A stretch of 64,000 bases of DNA, taken from the NCBI RefSeq assembly GCF_026914185.1, contig NC_070558.1, forward strand, positions 1,674,001 through 1,738,000, written 5' to 3'. The notes below the pieces were generated by a model, which saw only the letters and a program-made list of their open reading frames with translations, made no database searches and had not been told where the DNA came from. This DNA is from Puccinia triticina. Lineage: Eukaryota > Basidiomycota > Pucciniomycetes > Pucciniales > Pucciniaceae. Positions 35,201-45,506 of the stretch are shown in pieces; position 1 is the first letter of the stretch; each line of letters opens with the position of its first letter. Made by a program: the position numbers and the translations under genes.

Positions 35201-36621
35201 TCGGGAGAAGTTTTGATTCCAATCTTTTCCAGAATAATTTTGAGATATTGATCGGATGGATGTCCCAAAAGTACATGCCAGTCTTGACGTAAATTCGACG
35301 AAGGTGATTGATGTTGAACGGCATTGATAGCGAAGTCGTCTCCATTACCGATGTATAGCCGACCACGTCGCTTGAATGATTTCACGATGGTGTTTCCTCT
35401 TTTCAAGAGAAAAAGTCCCTCTTTATGCACCACTCGTAGGCCGTGATCCTCGGCCTGAGCGCATGATAAGACATTGACACTAGCGCCGGGTACAAACAGG
35501 ACTGGGGATAGATGCATGTCACCGAGCTTGAGTGTTCCAGAGTGTGTGGCGAAAAGCGGAGAAGAAAACGTCGCGATTTTTTTGTGAGGTATGGACTTGA
35601 CATCGGACAGCATGCTTAGGTTGCATACAGCTGACCCGGTTGCGCCTGTATCGAAGATTAGCTCAGTGTCCTTGACAGCGCCCGAAGTCATGATTTGTTC
35701 CGGATCAATGTCAATGTGGAACCACGATTCACTCGCATCATTTTCATGATAATGAGAGGTTGACGCATGTGATTGTTGATCGTCTACCATGCGGACCGAT
35801 GGATTTGAGGACACGTGAGTGTTGTTGAGAGCACGTTCGATATTCGCAAGTCTCTGTTCCAAGGAAGAGTTTTGATTCGCGTGTGTGTGAAAAGTCGGAG
35901 CCACTCCGCGAAATCCTCCACGCCCTCGAGATGATCCCCGTCCGCCTCTTGATGATCCAGGAGTAGGGTTGGATTGTTTCCCTTTTCCTTTAGAGCCCGC
36001 CGTCATAACGCTTTCCTTATCACCTCCTCGACGGATGTGTTCGATTCCAATTTGATCTGTAACTGTTTGAAGATCGAAAGGCTTGACATCATAAAGAGTT
36101 TGAACCAACGGTGAAAGTTTCTCGTCATGCTTAATGCTTCGGAGAAAGAAAGCAGCCGATAGTCCAGAAGAAATCTCCATGAGTTCCTTATTCGAAGCCG
36201 TTAGGACTGTGAGTTCGGTATTTAAGTTCTTGAAAGCGGAAATGTGGGCTTGTAGAGAGGAGGATGGTTCATATTCCAGGGAGAGGAGTTCGAATAATTT
36301 CTCGCAGATGACCACAATAGAATCTTTACCGCATGCTCGAGCCAGCGCATTCCAAGCATCTAGGAAAGAGCTATGCGAACGTATCTCTGGATGTAGATCG
36401 TCGCACACCGTGCTTAAGAGGAGAGAGATGGCGGCAGAGTTTTTCTTCTTGTATTTTTTCGCATGCGGTTTCTTGTGATAGGATTCTTCGAACAATTCTT
36501 CATCGCCTCGTCCAGTAATGTATTGTTCCAGATGATAACACCAAGCAGGATAGTTTGTTCGGTTTAGTTTTTTTAAACGTATCTTGGCTGGTGCAATCGA
36601 ATCATCGGAATCGGACGACAT
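32244..36621 (-). pseudogene. Copia Gag-Pol polyprotein, frameshifted and with stops
   Basis: One intact stretch of 999 codons (36621-33622) covers Gag, an aspartic protease (FDTGATGSAV), and an integrase with an HxxxxH-CxxC finger (WHVLLGHPS, YCDVC) and core D-D-E residues (FDTMEI, VVDDFSRY, GVAERFN). Reverse transcriptase follows but shifts frame near 33705-33715. It then meets stops near 33590, 33370 and 32884, with the expected RT (MHVDDGLLVGE) and RNase H (ADADYAN, STTEAEY) blocks still readable at 33308-32880 and 32852-32244. The element cannot make full Pol itself. Gag has no CCHC knuckle; an RGG-rich tract replaces it. Confidence 0.93.
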
Positions 36622-36691
36622 CGTTTCTCGTATAGTCTGTGCCTGTTTTCTAGCTCTGGTGGTTATGCAATTTTTATGACTCTCGCTACCA

Positions 36692-37178
36692 TGTAGTTTG
36701 AGGAAGTCTTAATTTCAATTGCAAACACTTAAAAAACCAGTAGTAGTAAAACTAACAAGAAACAAAGGTTAATAACAAATATTTGAGCAGTAAACAAATA
36801 AGAAGTTGTTGAGTATTTTACCTATCAAGTTTTAGTTCTTGTGAATAGACAGACTGTTGAGAATGGCGATGAGATTGAGAGAACAATAAAACTAAAAAAT
36901 AAAGAAATATTGAGTTGATGACGATTTTTAAAAAATAGGAAACAACCAATGAACCAAGTACCTCTCCTCCCCCTGAGTGAGTATCCCCTGACGACTTGTA
37001 ATCACACTTGCTCTTGATGCCGGTCGCAAGACGATGAGTAGGAGTGATGGTCTTCGTACTTGAGTTTGATCTTTGTGGTTCCGAGTCTGTCCGCTTAGGA
37101 TCTTACTTAGAGAGAATTCTGGAAGTTGACTTGAGCGCGCGGCTGCGCATGTGACATGTAATGACATTTTATCCAACA
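36692..37178 (-). repeat. 5' LTR of the copia element
   Basis: 487 bases, TG...CA ends. On the minus strand this LTR should carry the promoter driving the element. It is inserted in sequence continuing gctgtatttcc at 37184. Confidence 0.95.
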
Positions 37179-37664
37179 TGCAGCTGTATTTCCAAGGGCC
37201 CCAAAAAAATTTCCACACAATCCCCTCTCATAATAAACTCTTTTCTCACTTTTTGTGGTGTTGTAACTACAACTCACAATGAGAGCTAAAGCAATGCATT
37301 TGACTGAACAGACAATGTTGCAAAGCTTCTCAGCCAATTCGCTGGCTCAGAATAAGGAAAGGACAAAGAAGGGTCACATCCCTGTCCAAGTAAGAAGAAA
37401 AAGTTATTTGTTGGAGAAAGAGAGAAAGTGTTTGAATGAACTATCTGGCAGATACTTCTTAACAGAATTGATCATAACAATATCTGAACTGTCCTCAAGT
37501 CCTTATCTCTCAACTACCTCAACAGCCCAGATCTTGCTCTCAGGTAACAGCCTGTTTCTGTTCTTCTTCTTTTAACATTTCTTAGTCTAGAAACAAAGTT
37601 GTATTTACACAAGAAAAATCATCTTAGTTCTCTGAAATCTTTCAACTATGATTTGCCATCAACC

Positions 37665-38440
37665 TCTTGCCTATAAAAGGAGGCTTTGAGCCGTCCAATA
37701 TATCCCCAACTTAGTTCACCCACACATCTCTGCTTTTGGAAGGTCCACCTGGCAAGAGCACGGGCAGAAATGCACACACAGCTGCGTTCATTGTGCATTT
37801 GGTGACACAAGCACTGAGGATGATTTCAGAAAGCACAAATAGAGCATGTGTAAATCATGGAGCAGGACAACTTGTGGAGGGCAGGAGCTGGATTGTGGAA
37901 GATCAAAGGTGTGGACTGGATAGAAGCAGGTGAGCCAGGGCAGCTGAAGCAGGTTCCACAGTTGGTGTAACTGGGGTGGTGGTGTTGGTGAGAGACTGAC
38001 TGATGGGGGCTAGACAGAGAACATGCCACATGGGAGGTCAAGCATCAGTGAGGAGTGGAGCCTGGGTGTGTAGCATGCAGAAATTGGGTGGAGCCTGGTA
38101 GTGCAGCATGTGGAGATGATGGACTAGTGCAGAATCAGATGGGAACAGAAGCAGGCAAGCGTGGAGGAGAGGGGGGGGGGGGAATAGTTCATGGTTTTCT
38201 TCTCTTTTCTTATCATCATCTTACAGACTACTCATCATCGTACTTCCACTTATGGATGGTACTTTGAGTATTAAAAGAGCTTTAGTTGACCCTTATTTCT
38301 TACTTGCTGTTGTCAACTTGGTGCTTGTGGAGTGTGCAGATTCACTACATGCGGACTATTACACTCAAGTTCAGGCTCATTGTGGAGCTTTGAAGATTAG
38401 AAGAACATAGTGGTGTGGAGCAGACATCATCAATAATCAC
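37665..38440 (+). repeat. LTR-like dispersed repeat, copy B
   Basis: A TATA-like tataaaagga lies at about 37673, then conserved blocks gtccacctggc, a gtgcatttggtgacacaagc block, a ctgaggatgatttcagaaag block, and the tail with gtgcagattc and ttcaggctcattgtggagc. The order matches copies A and C. A run of 12 G at about 38170 interrupts it. Confidence 0.55.
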
Positions 38441-38809
38441 TCAAGCCCTGATAAAAAATTCTTGAAGAAGGCAGATGGGGACATTTCTTACCATGACCAA
38501 CTTTTATTTTTACACTGTCCCAAAGGAATTATCCCAGCAGTGGTCTATCACCAGGTGCCATTATTGGGAGGCTCAATGAGCAGCTCTGGTTCCAAATATG
38601 ACCTCAGTTTTTCCTGAAGTCTACTCCAAGACCATCTTCTTAAGGATGATGGCTCTGGGATTTTAGCCTTGGGCTGTATCTGACACCTGTTCATTCAAAA
38701 CTTGCATGTATGAAAGATGTGAGATTTGCAAAGGATGTTCAAAAACTCCTTTTTCATTTTGCCCAAGCTTCTTGGAAAAGACATACAGGGAAACAACTTG
38801 TTTGTAGTT

Positions 38810-39745
38810 TGGTTTAATTTAGGATTTAGAGAGGCATCTAGAGCTCTCTAAATGCCAATGGGAAGACCTCCAGTGTATGATTTGCTGTTGCCATTTAGAG
38901 AGCTCTAGATGCCCCTTCAACTCATAAATCAAGACACCTACCAAAACAACAAACAGTGCATATGAGATCAATGAACAACATACAGGCTTAGGAAAACATT
39001 TTCCTTTTTCCTGAAAATTAAGAGCTTGGGTGTGTAAATTGAGATCTGGGAGGCTTCCAGACTTGACAGGAAGTCATTTAGTGGAGGATGTGCAATCTGG
39101 GACCCCCACAGATGTTGGTTTAGACCCAAAAAGTCTATATTTTCACAGGGAAAGCTAGCTCTTTGGGCTCTAGATCACTTCAAGTTCTGGGAGGTCCACA
39201 GATTGGAGGACTTCCCATTGAGTCTGGGAGCCTCCCAGATCTCAATTTACACACCCAAATTCTTAATTTTTGACAAAAAGGGAAATGTTTTCCTAGCCCT
39301 ACAGTTCATTACTTTCATGTGCACTGGTTGAGTTTTTGATAGGTGTCTTAATTTAGGATTTAGAGAGGCATCTAGAGCTCTCCAAATGATGACGGGAAGT
39401 CATCCATTGACTCAAAGGAAGTGGGTGACTTCCCTTTGAGATCTGAGGGCCTCCCAGAAGTGATCTGAAGCTTCAAAAGCTAGATTTCTATGCAAAAATC
39501 TAAACCTTTTGGGTCTATATCACCAACTGGGAGGGTCCCAGATATGACAAGGAGTCATCCAGTCATCCAGTGGTCTGGGAGCCTCCCAGATCTCAAATTA
39601 CCCACCTAAACTCTTAATTTTCAGCAAAAAGGAAATGTTTTCATCCACCTTTATATTCATTGCTTTCATGTGCACCTGTTTGTTGTTTTGGTAGGTGTCT
39701 TAATTTATATAGTTAGAGGGGCATCTAGAGTTCTCTAAATGCCAA
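38810..39745. repeat. Palindromic repeat cluster
   Basis: A module with aggtgtcttaatttaggatt, then gagaggcatctagagctctc, preceded by tttcatgtgcac and ctgggagcctcccagatctc, occurs directly near 39225-39400 and 39560-39745 and inverted near 38880-39060. Copies are about 75-90% alike by eye. A fourth fragment lies at 31470-31545. The arrangement fits nested or rearranged foldback transposons. Confidence 0.75.
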
Positions 39746-40600
39746 GGAACACTGTATGTGCAATGCGGAATGTGAAATCAAAATTGCATTTTCTTTTTAA
39801 AAAAAGGGAAAGCACCTCATGACCCAAGTCATTTTGAAATGCGGACCCACCATCAAAACAGGCAGACTTTGCTGTGATGGCATTGGCTGGTAGTCTCCGC
39901 GATGGCGCTGGCGCAGTATACATACATCCGAGGGATAGCGAGGGATGGGTTGTGATGATTTCAAGGTGCAGTGCAGTCTGGGCGTAGCCTGCAGCTTGTT
40001 CAAAAGGCAGGCTCTACCACCAATCCCAAGAATGGAAAGTGTTTGATGGCGCTACTGTAGAAGGGCGACTGCGTCACTGGCCGAGGAGACACCTCTCCGC
40101 CCTCCAGGTCCCAGGCTTGCTATACCCTCCGGATCATGCCACAGCAGCTGTATGTGATCTGAGACGAGCCTTCGAGCGCTGGTGAGATATATGTGAGTGA
40201 TGTTCGATTCAAGCCAAGGCCTTCGGTAGCCTTTTCAGCCCGCAGTATCGTACAAATGTCCTCTTCTGTTCTTGGTTAGTAAAAACAACCTCAAAGTTTC
40301 CTTTTCACTCTCAAAAGCCAAGTAAAGAAGCTGTCGCTTACCGATCCGATTGTGTTTTTCAATCACAGATTGACCTGCTTGTCGATCGATACATATTTAA
40401 TCAGCCTCTCGAGTCCAAGGCCAGCCGTGTCGCCCCAGGTGCCTCTTCTTCTGATTAGCGAACCGTTGCGTCGTAGGAGTGCAGCTGATCGATTCCGTTC
40501 TTCAGTTGAGTCGAACACCTTGTGTAGAGGCATAGTGCGCCTCTTGGTCTAATTGGTCTACTACGTCGCTTCCATTTCAGTCGAATCAATCGTTCAGTAG
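39745..40600. other. Upstream region of TRP4, no gene recognised
   Basis: No convincing coding sequence. The last 200-300 bases should include the promoter and 5' leader of the anthranilate phosphoribosyltransferase gene. The frame at 40352-40552 lacks protein-like features. Confidence 0.4.
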
Positions 40601-40608
40601 TCATCACC

Positions 40609-41910
40609 ATGTCTTCATCAGAATTTCAATTGGTTCTTCGAAAGATCACCGAGTTCAGTCAGCATTACCATCAGTCTCAGGGCCTCCATAACCCGTCGGT
40701 CAATGGAGATGCCTCCTCGGCCGGTTCGAAGCACGACTTCCCGGTCTTGGCCGACTTAAAAACGACGATTCGAGTTCTTGCCGACGAGAATGTCAGCGTG
40801 CCGATTCAGTTTGCCGGTCTGCTCACCGCACTAAGCGTTTCTGGTCTCGATAGGAACGAACGAGTGATCCAGACGTTCGTGCAAGAGATACTATCTCAAT
40901 GGAACCTCGGCGCAGGTCTGGTCGATCAGCGACCAGCCGAACACGATCCTGCCGCAAACCCGATCTGCGATATCGTTGGTACCGGTGGCGACGGCTTCAA
41001 TACCTTCAACGTCAGTACAACCGCTGCTATCGTGGCCGCTGGTGCAGGTGTCAAAGTTTGTAAAGTAGGTCACTCTGGTCTTACCCTTCAACATTTAGAA
41101 CTGGTCGGAGCGACTGTCGGGCATCAGCGAACTGATAATCTCTTCTTTCGATCACTTACTCTGCATTAGCACGGTAACCGAGCCGCTTCCTCGGCTTCGG
41201 GTTCAGCCGACTTGTTGATGGCTCTCGGAATACCTCTTGATCGTCTTGACCCCCCTCAGGTGGCTCAGCTCATCCAAGACCCGGAATTAGACTTCGCCTT
41301 CTTGTTTTCTGCCAAGTTCTATCCAATCTTTGCACGTCTGTCTCCGATCCGCAAAACGCTCGGCTTCCCGACCATCTTCAACCTTCTTGGGCCTCTCCTC
41401 AATCCTGTTCGGCCGGATAGACTTATCATCGGTGTCACCAAACCTGAGCTTGGCCCAATCTTCTGCAGGGTTCTCCACCTTTGTGGAAGTGCTAAATCTT
41501 GGGTGGTGTGTAGCGAGGAAGGTCTTGACGAGATCAGCACTGCGGGAGAGACTTCTCTCTGGAGGCTCGAGTCAGACGGATCGATCACTCACGAACGACT
41601 CTCGCCCACTCAAACTTTTGGTCTTCCTTGTCACTCTCTCGATCTATTAACTGGCGAGTCGGCTCAAGAAAACCTTCACATGCTTCATGACCTTCTTGAC
41701 GGTAACTTCAAAACTGAGAAGCACAAGGCCATCCTGGATTTCGTGCTTATGAACGCTTCGGCTCTCATAGTCTTGTCCGGTAAGACCGACGATTTCAAGG
41801 AAGGTGTTAAATTGGCAAGGGACAGTCTGGTGTCCGGAAAGGCCAAGGCTACAATCAACTCTTTCAAAGAAAAGGCGCTTTCGATTGTGCCTCATAGCTC
41901 GCAAGCATAA
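40609..41910 (+). CDS. TRP4: Anthranilate phosphoribosyltransferase
   Basis: Exons 40609-41064 and 41170-41910 (one GT-AG intron) give 398 residues. The enzyme joins anthranilate and PRPP to phosphoribosylanthranilate, the second step of the tryptophan branch. The glycine-rich PRPP motif [14 protein letters not shown] is intact, and the intron splits VCK from [16 protein letters not shown], a conserved active-site loop in this family. [21 protein letters not shown] and a C-terminal [11 protein letters not shown] complete the fold. It is longer than bacterial TrpD (about 340 residues) through an N-terminal extension near residues 25-45, as often in fungi. The start is the first ATG after an in-frame-free leader. 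Confidence 0.95.
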
Positions 41911-41929
41911 TCAATTAATCTTCAATCAA

Positions 41930-42780
41930 ACAGAACACAGTAAAATCGACCTCGAATCAGTTTTTTTGCTGGAATAATATACCCGAAGAGATGATAGACG
42001 CCTAATCATTCACATGAACTCACTCCTTATAACCCTTCTTGTCAGAATTACTTAACTAGCTAGATACCTCTCTCAAGATTGTCTTCACAATTAGCCGCAG
42101 CAATGTGTTTGTTTTTCTTCAACAACAAAAAATTCCGAATTACTCCCCATACTATTGTTATGTTACCCTACGCACTACTGTTTGTCGTTGCTATCGAAGA
42201 CATGTGCGAGACCAAAGAGGCGTACATCCCGAAACGTACACACACTGCAGAGGGCAGATAACCTCGATCCACATCAGAAACACGTAATATGGATGTTGTC
42301 CCGGCGGGTTCCCGTTCAACTGTCCAAAATCAAAGGGCTTCTTGAAACCCGAAACAGTGACTGTCGGCAGATGCAGAACTCACATGAGTGCAGTGGCTGC
42401 GATTGCTGTGCCGTCCCTTGTTTTGTTCCTTTGTTGCCGCGGCCCTCGCATCAAGAGAGGTCCCTGCTTATGAAACTCATGTGCCGGCCGACAACGTGAA
42501 TGCAGTAGGCTGCTCAGCACACTGGCTTATGGCCCAATTAACCGGTGCTGTTCGATCAGAGATGGCGGTGCTCCTCATCTATCGGGCAATCTGACGGTTG
42601 GCCCCATTCGGGTAACCTGCTGGGCACGTCCTGATCCGGTCGATCATCCTCATCATCCACTCCTATTTATAAATCACGATTGCAGTTTTCCACTCCTCTG
42701 GACCAACCTGCCTTACTTACACCTTCAACCAACAACCTGCAAGTCTAGTGATAGTAAAGATATTTAAACTTCGACAATCA
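41930..42780. other. Intergenic, promoter region of cipC
   Basis: No gene seen. A tatttataaatc TATA-like motif at about 42662-42673 lies about 120 bases upstream of the cipC start and is a plausible core promoter. Confidence 0.4.
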
Positions 42781-42782
42781 AA

Positions 42783-43710
42783 ATGGGTGAGTCGAGGTCG
42801 TGCTCTCCTTCCCATTGTCTCGCCATCCGCACGATCACAGAGGGATATTCTGTATCGTTGCATTCAGGTGAACTGGTTCTCCGCTGATGCTGATTGGTAA
42901 TCTTCGTTGACCGCTGGATAGGTTTCTTTCATCACGAATCTGAAGAGGCCAAGCAGGTTGACACTTTTTTCTTTTCTCTTTACCACCTCCGGGCGACTTC
43001 CTGGGGGATGGGATATTGACTCTTGATTTATTGTGAACCAAAGTACACCGATTTCAATGACTTCGCTCCAATCCGAGAACATAAATCCAAGTGAGTGTGT
43101 GTTCCAAATGGATTCCTTTCTCTTCCCTTCCGGCATGCTTGCCACGCAAACTGACGAGAGCGCTTGCATCACAATCTCTCGAAAAAGAATTTCGCATGAG
43201 CTGATCAGCGGAGCGGCTGCTTTCGAGGCTGCAAAAGCTTGGGAGGACCACAAGTTGAGTTTAAAAATGAAATTCATGTCTCTGTTGACTAACTCGCGTT
43301 CAAACGGCACACCTTCTGTAGAAAAGCAAACGGCGAGCCGGAAAATCATGCCAAGGTCTGTCGTCACTTTCCCCCGATACAATTGGAATGAAAACTTATT
43401 CCTAGCTCTTTCAATTCCGTAGGCAAAGGAAATCGCGGCGGGCATGGCTGGGTCTGTCGCAGACCCGTTCGATCCTAAAAGAACTCGATTATGCTGAACA
43501 AGTGATCATTAATCAGGGCGTTTGTAGACCGCATGGTTGAAACTCACGGCTTGGACTACATCGACCGAGAAAGAGCGAAGCGAGAAGCCCGAGAGAGAAT
43601 TGAGGTAGGTTATACCTTTAGGTGCTTTCTAGTTTATTCCAATGGCCAATTGTTGATTCCATCGACAACATCTTGGCTTTCAGGGCGCTATCGACGACAA
43701 CGGCTACTGA
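42783..43710 (+). CDS. cipC: CipC-like stress protein (DUF3759)
   Basis: Eight exons keep frame: 42783-42786, 42922-42956, 43044-43090, 43188-43253, 43322-43355, 43423-43451, 43517-43604, 43684-43710. The first coding exon is only 4 nt (ATG plus G). The product is about 110 residues with the whole CipC signature: MGFFHHESEEAKQ, ISHELISGAAAFEAAKAWED, NGEPENHAKAKEIAAGMAG, FVDRMVETHGLDYIDRERAK. CipC (concanamycin-induced protein C) is a small cytosolic protein of unknown activity, named from induction by a V-ATPase inhibitor in Aspergillus and common across filamentous fungi. Splice sites were chosen to restore the conserved protein. Confidence 0.88.
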
Positions 43711-43719
43711 GGCACGTAC

Positions 43720-45500
43720 GGGTGGCATCCAGGTCACCAGGTGACTGACTACACGAGACTGCTGCGTGGAAAATTGCTCCCACATGTTGTCATCGCTCGA
43801 AAAAAGCGGCACATGAGCACACAGGAGAGCAAGAGTCCCGCAGGCTATTCCCTCTCACGTGTATCATCTATGTGTGATCTATGACCCGCTAACAAGCTTT
43901 GCCTGTAAAGAAATACAGCAATGTACCAAGTTGTTGAATGTGACGGTTCGTCTTGGTCGTCGCCTCTTTCCTGCTTGCCATCTTTAGTGCCTGACACTTA
44001 TATACCTTTACCTGCTTAACCTGAGTGTCGGGAGCAAAAGAAATGAAACCATATGAGTTTGGGAATCGGCATTCCATCTCATCTTGATTGAGAACACTGA
44101 TAATCACATTGATGACGCACATGTTGAAGCCACGAAATCATCTAAACTGACACAAGTTCCTTCAGGGCACACTTCAATGGCGTGTCCGGAAGCACTTGCG
44201 CCTTAGCCGAGATTTTTGTGTGAGCCTTTCCAAATTTTGATTTTTGAACTGTGTCTAAGCACATCTCACAAACATCAAGAGTTTTTGCCACCGGACGTTC
44301 TTCTAGTAATTTTGAGCTTTTGCCACTCTATCTTCATTGCTCATATAAATTTGAACTTTTTAGCTTTCTCATCCCCCCCAAGCTCAGTTAACATCAAACC
44401 ATCTGTTCTTTATCGAAAGATTAAGATAAGACAAATTCTTTTTCCAAAGAAGGACAGTCTTCAAAAATTATATCAAAATTAAATGATGGTCATTCAAACA
44501 ACAGAAAGAAGGGGGCGGAAAGAAGAGATACAAGCGCAAGAGGTACTCGGATCAAAATGTGGCAGGAAAGTGTCATGTTGAACTTGGAGAGGAAAATAAG
44601 AGTGCAAAACTGCTGAAAACTGCTTCAGGCTTGTTCACCGCTTGCGGGTAAGTCCCTCCTGCGGAGGTCGCACGAGGGACTGAGTGAAGTTTGCTTCAGG
44701 CTTTTCCTGGGAGTTAAATATGTCCCTCTGGCAAGCCCTTGGCCCAATGCCGTGAGGGACGAGTGAATTCATGAACGCCAGAACGTCAAATATGTAGACA
44801 TCCCTCACCTGTGAGGCTGTACTGAAGATTCCGTCCTTATTTTTGTCCTACATTGTGAACGGACTGCCTTTCCACTTTACCCTTGTGTTTCTGGAACATT
44901 TTGCCTTGTGTTTCTGGAACATTTTGCCTTGTGTTTCTGGAACATTTTGTGCGGCTAAACGGGGTCTGTAATTATTCTGTTTGAAAGCTTTATGTACATA
45001 ATTCGGGCACGTCTCTTGGCATTCACCATCCTTCGACATACTATGTCACTCATGATCACCAAGTGATCGACATTGAACATCAAGTAAATACATACGAAGG
45101 AGCGGAGGATTCCAAGACTAACCTTCGTTCTACGGATCATGTATGTATCATATTGTAGGCGGATGTGTCCCGTTCGCCAATCCAGGCCAAACCTCCGGAC
45201 TCTCGATAGAGCAACAGGCTGGCAGCTGCTCTTCATATGTCCCAGATCAATGATATAAATATGAGGGTGTGGGCTACCCGAGACCCCGCTCACATCCATC
45301 CTTACGACTGGATCCCTTCACTCATCATTTTTCGATTCTAGCGCTAGACGCCAGCATATTCCGCCGACCTCATACGCCAGCTTCAAACGCTGACCAGCCA
45401 TAGACTTGTACACAAAAAACCACTTACCGTTGAAGTTGAACGTTTGACACGAGCAACTTACCCCGAGCCCATTTATAACTTTTTTTTTTACTTAAACTTC
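43720..45500. other. Intergenic between cipC and PMA1
   Basis: No gene recognised. Contains opposed gtccctc/gagggac segments at 44650-44765 and the 23-bp tandem repeat at 44881. The long pyrimidine/adenine tract at 45470-45505 directly precedes the PMA1 start and resembles a fungal core-promoter CT tract and leader. Confidence 0.5.
44881..44949. repeat. 23-bp tandem repeat, three identical units
   Basis: Three exact units of 23 bases beginning ccttgtgtttctgg and ending aacattttg. Perfect identity suggests recent slippage. Confidence 0.97.
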
Positions 45501-45506
45501 AACAAA

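Larger units (their letters stand above)
31752..37178 (-). mobile_element. Full-length Ty1/copia LTR retrotransposon
   Basis: Two LTRs, 31752-32237 and 36692-37178, begin TGTAG and end CCAACA and are flanked by the perfect 5-bp target duplication TGCAG (31747-31751 and 37179-37183). The coding strand is minus, so the right LTR is the 5' one. Next to it the minus strand reads TGGTAGCGAGAGTC, a primer-binding site matching the CCA end of an initiator-Met-type tRNA. A polypurine tract (AGGGGGAG) adjoins the other LTR. The domain order Gag-PR-IN-RT-RH is that of copia elements. Confidence 0.97.

Noticed and set aside
44881..44949. CRISPR-like array
   Set aside because: Units are directly adjacent with no spacers; it is a simple tandem repeat in a eukaryotic genome.
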